Shown: piece by piece, positions 46,149-53,734 of the stretch
Layout of the letters: each line of letters opens with the position of its first letter
Position numbering within the stretch: the first letter of the stretch is position 1
DNA from: Oscillospiraceae bacterium
GTDB lineage: Bacteria > Bacillota > Clostridia > Oscillospirales > Ruminococcaceae
NCBI GenBank assembly: GCA_902362965.1
Contig: CABIYQ010000008.1
Location: forward strand, 16,201-80,200
Direction: 5' to 3'
DNA length: 64,000 nt
Program-made: the position numbers and the translations under genes
Notes under the pieces: model-generated
What the model was told of the DNA's origin: nothing
Databases searched by the model: none
The model's input: only the letters and a program-made list of their open reading frames with translations

Positions 46149-47360
46149 TTTATTTGATTTAAGCCATATATTAACAATAAATAAATTTTCTTTATCGTCA
46201 AATGTAATAAGTCCTTGGTACTTTTTTACTATGCTGCTAATAATAGCATCTTCTGATAAGCTGTTTATATATGTGCTGGAAATAAAATTATCATTATGTG
46301 TAAATGAAATAATAATACTCAGGTGATAGTTTTCATTAACTATTTTTAAATCTATTTTTGATGAAATTTTATCAGACGAACAGTGTTCAATAGTTTTATC
46401 CAGAACAACCGATAAAATTATACCCATATCTTCTTCTGAAAAAATATCTATTAATCCGGTACAGTTTATATTTAGTTTTATTTTTTTTCTATTACATTCC
46501 TGAAGCTTTGAATTGGCTATAGCATTTATGAAAGAACTGTCTGGTATAATTTCTGCGGCAGGTTCTTGGTTATTGATTTGTTGAAGATAATCTTCAGCGT
46601 CGTTATATAATTTATTATGTATTAAATTTAAAGTTGTTTGAGTTATTTCACTTGTATTAACTGTAGTATTAATTTTCACGGTATTATCTTTTTCATTATT
46701 TGTGTTTGATTTAATATGGCGCAATAAGAAATAAGAAAGAATGTTTGTAGTGACGAGGAATACAAATATTATATTGAAAAGCATGCTGAAATTATTATTG
46801 TTTTTCAGTGCGTACTCAAACATAAGATTTCCGACAATCAAGGTAATAAAAAATATAACTAATATGTATATAATATCTTCTTTTGCCAGCTTATATTCAT
46901 CTTTACGGAATATTTTTATTAGAATTAATGTTAAAATATAGTATAAAAATTTAGTTATAAATAAAATTAATAACCTGAAAATTCCTATAGACGAAACTAG
47001 CACTTGAATATCTTCGTTTAAAATTTTACTGAAGGTAAATAATACTCCGGAATTTATTACCAAAATCAAGAATATACTTGTGAATGAGGCAAAAATTTTT
47101 TTAAAGTAAGAGTCCTTCATAAAAAAGAAAGAAAATACCAGAGCAATTATCAGTTGGATTATACCAATTACAGCGTCTATTTGTAAAAATTGGCTCAATA
47201 TAATATTATTGAACGCAGTCAGCAAAAAAAATAGAATTTTTTTCTTTGATTTGTTTTCATTTGATTTAAATTCAAGAAAATTGGAAATATAGTGTGTTAT
47301 AAGGCAGCATTCAATTATTGAGGCTAAAAATTCAACAGCCGTCCATATATTATCTATCAT
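46134..47360 (-). CDS. AgrC-like membrane sensor with degenerate kinase domain
   Basis: 408 residues: six hydrophobic helices (about 5-215), a linker, and a GHKL-like C-terminal domain (about 300-400). The fold and its pairing with a LytTR regulator identify an AgrC-type peptide receptor, but the ATP-binding N box reads 'ILSVVLDKTIEHC' where active members have LDNAIEA, and no glycine-rich G boxes are seen ('DAIISSIVKKYQGLITF'). A possible H-box histidine lies in 'LIHNKLYNDAEDYLQQI'. It may be a non-kinase receptor. It starts four bases after the regulator's stop. Confidence 0.75.
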   Translation of the reverse strand: MIDNIWTAVEFLASIIECCLITHYISNFLEFKSNENKSKKKILFFLLTAFNNIILSQFLQIDAVIGIIQLIIALVFSFFFMKDSYFKKIFASFTSIFLILVINSGVLFTFSKILNEDIQVLVSSIGIFRLLILFITKFLYYILTLILIKIFRKDEYKLAKEDIIYILVIFFITLIVGNLMFEYALKNNNNFSMLFNIIFVFLVTTNILSYFLLRHIKSNTNNEKDNTVKINTTVNTSEITQTTLNLIHNKLYNDAEDYLQQINNQEPAAEIIPDSSFINAIANSKLQECNRKKIKLNINCTGLIDIFSEEDMGIILSVVLDKTIEHCSSDKISSKIDLKIVNENYHLSIIISFTHNDNFISSTYINSLSEDAIISSIVKKYQGLITFDDKENLFIVNIWLKSNKSAVN

Positions 47361-47364
47361 AAAA

Positions 47365-48069
47365 TTAAGCTCCGTTCTGAATTGTATAATTTTTTAATTT
47401 AATTTTTAATTCGGTACTTCTATATTTACTGACCGGAAGTACAGCCAGATTGGACATAGTTATTTTTTTTGAACCGAAGTTTATAATATGTTTTAAATTT
47501 ACTAAATAGCTTTTATGCACCCTTATGAATCCAAATGATTCCAGTTGATTTTGGAGTGTATTTAAAGTACCGGTTATATGTAATTTGGAATTTATGGTAT
47601 TTACTTCTATATGGTGTCCGAATATTTCAAAAAAATATATTTCATTGAGATTTACAGGTATTTTAATATTACCGTTTCGGCAGATAAAAGGTTTATTTAC
47701 ATCCTGAAGGGATTTAAATATTGATATAATCGCTTCGTTCAATTCGCTTTTAAAATATCGTTTTCTGATAAATCGGTATGGCTGATATTTTAAAAGATTA
47801 AAAATCAGTTCATCTTCATCAGAGATAAAAATTAATTTTTTCATATTATCTGTCAGACGAATACAATTTGAAATCTGGATGCTGTTTATATCATTTAAAT
47901 CAGTATCAATGAAAATTATATCAAATTTATTTTTTTCAATTAACAATTCAATACCGTTTGTAAATATTGATATATTAACAGGAACTGTAAATTTTTGAGA
48001 TATTTTTAAGATTTCTTCCTGAATAATAAGTGAAATATTAAAATTTTTAACACCAATTGCAATATTCAT
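47365..48069 (-). CDS. LytTR-family (AgrA-like) response regulator
   Basis: 234 residues: a receiver-like domain (1-120; phosphoacceptor candidate Asp in 'IIFIDTDLND') and a LytTR DNA-binding domain (about 130-232; 'IYFFEIFGHHIEVNT', 'FIRVHKSYLVNLKHI'). The N-terminal acidic pair needed for Mg2+ is absent ('IAIGVKNFNI'), paralleling the degenerate partner kinase. The two genes form a minus-strand operon divergent from the agrD-like gene, so this is its likely regulator. Confidence 0.82.
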   Translation of the reverse strand: MNIAIGVKNFNISLIIQEEILKISQKFTVPVNISIFTNGIELLIEKNKFDIIFIDTDLNDINSIQISNCIRLTDNMKKLIFISDEDELIFNLLKYQPYRFIRKRYFKSELNEAIISIFKSLQDVNKPFICRNGNIKIPVNLNEIYFFEIFGHHIEVNTINSKLHITGTLNTLQNQLESFGFIRVHKSYLVNLKHIINFGSKKITMSNLAVLPVSKYRSTELKIKLKNYTIQNGA

Positions 48070-48276
48070 AAAGCTATATTCCTTTTTATTTTTTTATATT
48101 ATAATCGTAATTGAAAAAATATTATATAATTTTTTGTGTATAAAATGTTAATTTTCTGTTATCATTAGCAATTGTTTCCAATTCATTTTGAATATTTAAA
48201 TAAATTGTTATTAGAATATTAATAATTAATTAAATTAACCTGTTAATGAATTTATTGTTCCTTTTATGAAAAAAGA

Positions 48277-48329
48277 TTGATTTTTATGGCAAAATATGGT
48301 ATTATTTTTTTGCCGAATAAAATTCGGTA
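48277..48329 (+). promoter_or_regulatory. Promoter and 5' hairpin of the agrD-like gene
   Basis: TTGATT (48277-48282), 17 bp, TATTAT (48300-48305). The transcript would begin with the hairpin TGCCGAAT-AAA-ATTCGGTA (48311-48329). Upstream, the 200-base AT-rich divergent region holds loosely repeated [CT]TGTTA elements (48156, 48205, 48240) that might be LytTR sites; spacing is irregular. Confidence 0.5.
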
Positions 48330-48355
48330 AATAATTATAAAGGAGAATTTTTCTG

Positions 48356-48493
48356 ATGAAATCAATTTCAAAAAAAGCGATGGAAGTAATCGCAAAAATC
48401 GGCATGAATACTGCTGTAAAGGCAGCAGGCGCTACATCATTTTATGGATGCCATCAGCCAAAAGAACCAAAGATGCTGAAAGAAATGAAGTAA
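48356..48493 (+). CDS. AgrD-like cyclic lactone autoinducer precursor peptide
   Basis: 45 residues: an amphipathic, Lys-rich leader ('MKSISKKAMEVIAKIGMNTA'), a core 'ATSFYGC' and the tail 'HQPKEPKMLKEMK'. The tail matches the 'YQPKEPK' recognition segment of clostridial cyclic-lactone autoinducer precursors. At the place where the ring-forming Cys normally stands there is Ser (S28), with a Cys four residues later (C32), so either a lactone or a thiolactone ring is possible. AAGGAG is 11 bases upstream of the ATG. No agrB processing gene is visible. It lies 276 bases upstream of the GH9 cellulase gene. Confidence 0.8.
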   Translation: MKSISKKAMEVIAKIGMNTAVKAAGATSFYGCHQPKEPKMLKEMK

Positions 48494-48531
48494 TCTTTGT
48501 TCCCGAGTATTAGAAGGTAGAAAATAATACA

Positions 48532-48562
48532 TAAAAGTTCGGATTTATCCGAACTTTTTTTA
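48532..48562 (+). terminator. Terminator of the agrD-like gene
   Basis: AAAGTTCGGA (48534-48543) pairs with TCCGAACTTT (48548-48557), then a T run. Confidence 0.9.
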
Positions 48563-48627
48563 TAACATAAATATTTGAATTTTATTAGATATGTACAAAA
48601 ATTCATAGGAAAAATATAAACAAAATA

Positions 48628-48659
48628 TTGACTTTTTTATAAAAATAAGGTATTATAAT
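48628..48659 (+). promoter_or_regulatory. Promoter of the GH9 cellulase gene
   Basis: TTGACT (48628-48633) with TATTAT (48651-48656) at 17 bp; an overlapping TATAAT (48654-48659) would give a 20-bp spacing. Confidence 0.55.
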
Positions 48660-48769
48660 TATGGATTAATTTATGTGGATTGACAAAATGAAATTCTTAA
48701 AAAATGAAAATCTAATAAGTATATTGAGGATAGAATGATGCATAAATTGTTTGAACGGAGGAAATAAAA

Positions 48770-51076
48770 ATGAAGCTATTGAAAAAATTGTCATGTGCTG
48801 TTGTGGGTGCCGCTTCTGCTGTACTTTACATGACGTCTCCTTTTTTAACCAATGAAATCAGCGTATCAGCTGCGGAGGATTACAGTAATTTTGCTAAAGC
48901 CTTGCAGTATTCCATTTATTTTTATGATTCTAATATGTGCGGCGAAGAAGTTGAAGAAAACACCAGATTTACATGGAGAGGTGACTGCCATACTTATGAT
49001 TCACAGCTTCCGCTTAATACGGAATATACGAATCTGTCAAGTGAATTTATAAATAAATATAAAGGTATACTTGATCCTGACGGAGATGGCTATGTTGATG
49101 TTTCAGGAGGATTTCATGACGCCGGAGATCATGTGAAATTCGGTATGCCTGAAGCTTATGCGGCTTCCACTTTGGGATGGGGATATTATGAGTTCAGAGA
49201 TTCATATGTAAAAACCGGACAAAATGACCATATAGAAACAATTCTCAAATATTTTAATGATTATTTTATGAAATGTACTTTCCGGAATGCAAGCGGAGAT
49301 GTAGTTGCGTTTTGTTACCAGGTAGGCGAGGGTGAGATTGATCATTCGTATTGGAATGCGCCTGAAATTGATGAAATGAAAAGAAAAGGATTTTTTCTTA
49401 CGGCTGAAAAGCCGCAGACCGATTATGTAGTTGCAACTGCTGCGTCTCTGGCGTCTGCTTATCTTAATTTTAAAGCTACTGACGCTGCTTATGCAGACAA
49501 ATGTCTTGATTATGCAAAAGCTTTATTTAAATTTGCTCAGACGAATGAAAAGCAGTTAAGTGATAATGAAGATGGACCCAGAAGCTTTTATAATTCTTCA
49601 AAATGGGTCGATGATTATTGCTGGGCAGGAATGTGGCTTTATATGGCGACAGGCGATACTGATTATCTTGACGAGGCGCTTGGCGTTCTGAACAATGATT
49701 ATTATGCACCGCCTACTTATGTTCACTGTTGGAATGACGTCTGGACGGGTGCTATGTGCCTTATTTCCGAATGCAATGATAAGGATAATACAATACTTGA
49801 CCGTTTCAGAACAATAAGCGGGAAAAATGAGTATGAAATAAAAGATTTCTGGAGTCAGATTGAAAAACAGATACAGAACTGTATGAGCGGAAGTCTTGGG
49901 AAATTATCTCCTCAGGGATATTTTTTCCTTGATAAATGGGGTTCAGCACGCTATAATACAGCGGCTCAGCTTGCGGCGCTGGTTTATGATAAATACAATA
50001 ATGACGGAAAACCGTCTGAATACAGTGATTGGGCAAGAAGTCAGATGGAATACCTTTTGGGTGATAATGACGCCGGAACGGCTTATGTAGTAGGCTATAA
50101 TGAGAATGCTGTAAAATATCCTCATCACAGAGCAGCTTCCGGTCTTACTATGGCAGAGGATACAAGGGAACAAAAGCATGTGCTTTACGGTGCACTGGTA
50201 GGCGGTCCTGATGGTGATGATAATCATAGTGATACAACAAATGATTGGATTTATAATGAAGTTACGATTGATTACAATGCGGCATTTGTAGGAGCATGCG
50301 CCGGACTTTATGAATTTTACGGAGATGAATCAATGCAGGTGACTCCTGATTTTCCGCCGCCGGATAAAAGTACGGGTGAATCTGGAGGAAATAATTATTG
50401 GATTGAAGGCGTGTGTTCAGATCAGATCCAAGGCAGCGGTATTGGATGTACTGATTTGACATTATATGTGTGTACCGATTCTGTAAAAGCGTTGAAGGAC
50501 ATTTCAGTAAGATATTATTTTGATGCATCGGGAATGGATATATCGTCGCTTGATGCGAGAGAGGTATATGATCAGGCTGCAATTGAATCCGGCGCTGACG
50601 GAGTTTTAACCGGACCTGAACTTTATAAAGATAATATTTATTATGTTGAAATTAAGTGGGACGGTTATGCTATTGCCAATTCAAATAAAAAATATCAGTT
50701 TCAGCTGGCTTCATGGAGTTCACCGTGGGATACATCGGATGATTGGAGCGCACAAGGAATGCTTAAAATAGATAACTCCGAGTACAACGGATACAGCGGA
50801 GAAATGCAGAAAGCACCGAATATATGCGTATATTCCAATGGCGTACTGATCGGAGGTACAGAACCGGACGGTACTACGCCGATTGTAAGCGCCGGAGCTG
50901 GCGACTTAAATAAAGACGGTAAAATTACAGTTGCGGATATTGTTCTGCTTCAGAAGTATCTTGTAAAAAAGGATGCAGAAATATCTGATAAGTCGGCAGC
51001 AGATGTTGATAAGAACGGCAAAGTTAATATTTTTGATGCAGTTAAATTAAAAAGAATGATTATCAATAGTAAATAA
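48770..51076 (+). CDS. Glycoside hydrolase family 9 endoglucanase with C-terminal dockerin
   Basis: 768 residues: signal peptide (about 1-35), a GH9 catalytic domain (about 38-510) with 'GGFHDAGDHVKFGMPEAYA' (catalytic Asp), 'YNTAAQLAALVYDKY', 'PHHRAASG' and 'NEVTIDYNAAFVGACAGLYEFYG' (catalytic Glu), a second beta module (about 520-690, 'SVRYYFDASGMD', 'YYVEIKWDGY') resembling CBM3c-type cellulose-feeding domains, and a complete type I dockerin: 'GDLNKDGKITVADIVLLQKYL' and 'DVDKNGKVNIFDAVKLKRMI'. It would be secreted and docked into a cellulosome through a cohesin. GGAGG precedes the ATG. Confidence 0.95.
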   Translation: MKLLKKLSCAVVGAASAVLYMTSPFLTNEISVSAAEDYSNFAKALQYSIYFYDSNMCGEEVEENTRFTWRGDCHTYDSQLPLNTEYTNLSSEFINKYKGILDPDGDGYVDVSGGFHDAGDHVKFGMPEAYAASTLGWGYYEFRDSYVKTGQNDHIETILKYFNDYFMKCTFRNASGDVVAFCYQVGEGEIDHSYWNAPEIDEMKRKGFFLTAEKPQTDYVVATAASLASAYLNFKATDAAYADKCLDYAKALFKFAQTNEKQLSDNEDGPRSFYNSSKWVDDYCWAGMWLYMATGDTDYLDEALGVLNNDYYAPPTYVHCWNDVWTGAMCLISECNDKDNTILDRFRTISGKNEYEIKDFWSQIEKQIQNCMSGSLGKLSPQGYFFLDKWGSARYNTAAQLAALVYDKYNNDGKPSEYSDWARSQMEYLLGDNDAGTAYVVGYNENAVKYPHHRAASGLTMAEDTREQKHVLYGALVGGPDGDDNHSDTTNDWIYNEVTIDYNAAFVGACAGLYEFYGDESMQVTPDFPPPDKSTGESGGNNYWIEGVCSDQIQGSGIGCTDLTLYVCTDSVKALKDISVRYYFDASGMDISSLDAREVYDQAAIESGADGVLTGPELYKDNIYYVEIKWDGYAIANSNKKYQFQLASWSSPWDTSDDWSAQGMLKIDNSEYNGYSGEMQKAPNICVYSNGVLIGGTEPDGTTPIVSAGAGDLNKDGKITVADIVLLQKYLVKKDAEISDKSAADVDKNGKVNIFDAVKLKRMIINSK

Positions 51077-51090
51077 GCTATATTAAAAGA

Positions 51091-51120
51091 AATCCCGTAT
51101 TCAATTAAGAATACGGGATT
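51091..51120. terminator. Terminator shared by the GH9 gene and the minus-strand RNA
   Basis: AATCCCGTATTC (51091-51102) and GAATACGGGATT (51109-51120) form a 12-bp stem; the better T run is on the minus strand. Confidence 0.8.
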
Positions 51121-51124
51121 AATC

Positions 51125-51332
51125 GTTAGTTAATATAAACCGCCTTGCCGTCATATAGCACATAAAACCAAGCTAAAAAGCCAGGTGGGTATCCTCCTGA
51201 AAGTCTCACGCTCCCTTCGTCCGCATAGCGGGAGGTCTGCAATCCTCTGTTCAGAGTCAGATTCCCTTTAAAAGAGTGTTGGATTATAAAAACTACATTG
51301 ACACGTACAAGGCAGAATATAATAGCTTTCTT
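51125..51332 (-). ncRNA. ssrS: Probable 6S RNA
   Basis: A gene-free region with a minus-strand promoter TTGATT (51367-51362), 17 bp, TATAAT (51344-51339). The predicted ~200-nt RNA closes on itself: its 5' CTGCCTTGTACGT (51315-51303) pairs with 3' ACGGCAAGGCGG (51151-51140). In between come an open region, a CTCC/GGAG-closed terminal arm, and a 3'-side hairpin 'ACCTGGCTTTTTAGCTTGGT' in the position where 6S RNAs have their central-bubble hairpin. Size, closing stem and 'ACGGCAAGGCGG' end fit 6S RNA, the RNA decoy of sigma-A polymerase; the family call is by pattern only. Confidence 0.6.
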
Positions 51333-51338
51333 AATACT

Positions 51339-51367
51339 ATTATAACATACTTTTCACTGAAAATCAA
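51339..51367 (-). promoter_or_regulatory. Promoter of the 6S-like RNA
   Basis: Minus-strand TTGATT, 17 bp, TATAAT with extended TGT; start expected near 51332. Confidence 0.6.
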
Positions 51368-51376
51368 TAGTAAATT

Positions 51377-51700
51377 TTAGTGACAGCAGTCACAATTCTC
51401 ATCGTCACAATCGCAGTCTTCTTCTACAAAAATTCTTTCCATAAAAATTTCTGCGAGCCTGTCAAGTTCGTTTTCATCGTCAACAGAGCTTAAATACTCA
51501 TCACCGTCATTGTCGTCTTTTTTGAGAATCACGAAATAATCGTCTTCTTCAAGGTTATCCGGATCAGATTGCTGAGGAATAAGCGCATAATAAGTAATGT
51601 CATCTTCTTTGTATACGTCAACCAGTTCAAAGGTCTGTTCATTTCCTTCTTCGTCTTCCAAAGTAAATAAATCCGGTTCAAACTCGTTTAAATTTGACAT
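51377..51700 (-). CDS. DUF1292-family acidic protein
   Basis: 107 residues, strongly acidic, with the DUF1292 pattern 'LFTLEDEEGNEQTFELVDVYKEDDITYYALIP' and 'YFVILKKDDND'; the C-terminal 'CDCDDENCDCCH' may bind metal. In other Clostridia DUF1292 genes often stand near Holliday-resolvase or alanyl-tRNA synthetase genes; here it is alone. Function unknown. Confidence 0.85.
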   Translation of the reverse strand: MSNLNEFEPDLFTLEDEEGNEQTFELVDVYKEDDITYYALIPQQSDPDNLEEDDYFVILKKDDNDGDEYLSSVDDENELDRLAEIFMERIFVEEDCDCDDENCDCCH

Positions 51701-51839
51701 GAATAAAATTCTCCAATCTTTTTGTTTTAAGATTTTTTAACCCTAACAAATTAATTATACAACAAACGCAGGGTAAAGTCAATAGTAATTTTGCTTGAAC
51801 ATTTTGAATAAAATTGTGCAGTTTTTTTATAAAAAACTA

Positions 51840-51868
51840 TTGACATTTTATAAATAAAGTGTTATTAT
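51840..51868 (+). promoter_or_regulatory. Promoter of the large non-coding RNA
   Basis: TTGACA (51840-51845), 17 bp, TATTAT (51863-51868). Confidence 0.7.
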
Positions 51869-51874
51869 ATATAC

Positions 51875-52597
51875 ATCAAAAGAAAACAAATAAAAAGTTC
51901 TAAGATGATATTCATCATTTATAATATTGGTTATTTCATAATATGAACCATTGATTTATTTGTTATCTTTTAACGATGGTATTTCTGTAAGGCAGTTGAT
52001 AAGGAATCGGAGTTCCTTTTACGGAAATAAATTTGAATCGGAATGGAGGATGGGTACCGATGGAATCAATTGAAGAACAGCAGCCCGAAACCATGACTGG
52101 TGGCTTATGCTTCCTTGATTGTTTCAAATGATAATAACGGGAATATTAAGATTAAATTAAATATGATTTTAGTTCCATATGAGTAATATTGAGAGTCTTT
52201 GAGATAATCGGTAAGTCATTGAGTTGTAAGTTGAAGTAAGCAGTTGATGGTTCAGTTGTGGTTTCAAATTAAATATTGTGAGGTATGGTAATATCTCATA
52301 TTTTATGACTTAATGTCTTTACATAAAACGCAAAGATAAATAATTATGAAAAGGTGGTACCAGTGCACTAAATTATTAAGTATAGACTATTTAATGAGTT
52401 TAGGTGATGCTAATGAATGGTATTTTATATTATAAAAAACCATAATAGAAGGGGAGTGGATCCGCCAGAACTTGTATTTAATATTTGATTAATAATTATA
52501 GGGTGATTCCAGTGTATTAATCTATGTTATTTTAAATAACCTCCAATAAATAAAAATTGAATATAAAATAAAGAGGACTGAACAGTCCTCTTTTTTA
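51875..52597 (+). ncRNA. Large structured non-coding RNA, about 720 nt (ROOL/GOLLD/OLE-like candidate)
   Basis: Between a near-consensus promoter and a strong terminator there is no usable reading frame, but many hairpins: AAGGAA/TTCCTT (52001-52018), ATCGG/CCGAT (52038-52061), AGCC+ACCA/TGGT+GGCT (52082-52105, with CGAA bulged), TGAGGTAT/ATATCTCA (52279-52298). GGTTATTT (51929-51936) is complementary to AAATAACC just before the terminator, a possible end-closing helix. GGTGGTACC (52353-52361) recalls a T-box core but lacks the other T-box parts and no gene follows. Size and isolation resemble the giant ornate RNAs of Firmicutes. The class is not established. Confidence 0.65.
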
Positions 52598-52598
52598 T
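52571..52598. terminator. Terminator of the large RNA and of rpoD
   Basis: AAGAGGACT (52571-52579) pairs with AGTCCTCTT (52584-52592), loop GAAC, then T run; also placed to end the convergent rpoD operon. Confidence 0.9.
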
Positions 52599-52615
52599 GT
52601 ATTAAGGTTAGCGAC

Positions 52616-53698
52616 TTAGTCAAGAAAGTCTTTAACCTTTTTGCTTCTGCTTGGGTGTCGAAGTTTTCTTAAAGCTTTGGCTTCAATTTGTCTTATTCTT
52701 TCACGTGTAACGTCAAATTCCTTTCCTACTTCTTCCAAAGTGCGGGAGCGTCCGTCCTCAAGACCAAAACGCAGTTTAAGAACTTTTGCTTCACGGTCGG
52801 TTAAAGTTGATAGAACGTCGTTAAGCTGTTCTTTTAAAAGCATAAGTGAAGCGGCTTCAGCCGGTGCAGGAGCTTCGTCGTCAGGAATAAAATCGCCAAG
52901 ATGACTATCCTCTTCTTCTCCGATAGGAGTCTCAAGAGATACGGGATCCTGAGCGATTCTCATTATTTCACGTACCCTTTCAACTGGCATGTCCAGTTTT
53001 TCAGCAATTTCATCAGCGCTTGGATCATGACCGTTTTCATGAAGCAGCTGACTGGAAACTTTTTTTACTTTTGTAATTGTTTCAACCATATGAACCGGAA
53101 TTCTTATAGTTCTTGCCTGATCAGCGATAGCTCTGGTAATAGCCTGACGAATCCACCATGTAGCATAAGTTGAAAATTTAAATCCCTTTGTATAGTCAAA
53201 TTTTTCCACTGCTTTTATAAGACCGAGATTACCTTCCTGAATAAGATCCAAAAACTGCATGCCGCGTCCCACATATTTTTTAGCAATACTTACAACGAGT
53301 CTCAAATTAGCTTCTGAAAGACGTTTTTTAGCATATGAATCGCCTTGAGTCATTCTTTGGGCAAGTTCAATTTCTTCTTCTGCTGTAAGTAACGGAACAC
53401 GTCCGATTTCTTTCAGATAAATTTTTACCGGATCATCAATAGCGATTCCTTCGGTTGAAAGGGCCATTTCGAGATCGTCGTTGAGACTTGAGTCCATACC
53501 GATTTTAAGATCGGCGTCAGTAGAATAATCATCTACAATTTCTATGTTATAGCTTGCACAGTTGTCATAGAAAGTATCCATCTGGTTAACGTCAAAATCA
53601 AGTTCTTCCAGAGCATCGGTAATTTCTTTTGTAGTAAGCTTTCCGGTGCTTTTACCTTTTTCCATCAAGCTTTCAATAGTATTTTTTTTCTCTGACAT
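52616..53698 (-). CDS. rpoD: RNA polymerase primary sigma factor
   Basis: 360 residues with the sigma-70 group 1 layout: short region 1.1, region 1.2 ('[17 protein letters not shown]'), region 2 ('[36 protein letters not shown]'), region 3, and region 4 ('[44 protein letters not shown]'). It recognises the TTGACA/TATAAT promoters seen throughout the window. Third gene of the dgt-dnaG-rpoD operon. Confidence 0.98.
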   Translation of the reverse strand: MSEKKNTIESLMEKGKSTGKLTTKEITDALEELDFDVNQMDTFYDNCASYNIEIVDDYSTDADLKIGMDSSLNDDLEMALSTEGIAIDDPVKIYLKEIGRVPLLTAEEEIELAQRMTQGDSYAKKRLSEANLRLVVSIAKKYVGRGMQFLDLIQEGNLGLIKAVEKFDYTKGFKFSTYATWWIRQAITRAIADQARTIRIPVHMVETITKVKKVSSQLLHENGHDPSADEIAEKLDMPVERVREIMRIAQDPVSLETPIGEEEDSHLGDFIPDDEAPAPAEAASLMLLKEQLNDVLSTLTDREAKVLKLRFGLEDGRSRTLEEVGKEFDVTRERIRQIEAKALRKLRHPSRSKKVKDFLD

Positions 53699-53734
53699 AT
53701 TAACGCTCCGTTTCTCAGCAGTTTTTGCTGTTTT

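Noticed and set aside
51283-51303. Alternative minus-strand promoter TTGTAC-16-TATAAT for the 6S-like RNA
   Set aside because: Using it would remove the 5' arm of the closing stem; the upstream TTGATT-17-TATAAT promoter preserves it.
52353-52361. GGTGGTACC resembling a T-box antiterminator core
   Set aside because: No stem I specifier loop, no downstream aminoacyl or biosynthetic gene on that strand, and the terminator comes over 200 nt later.
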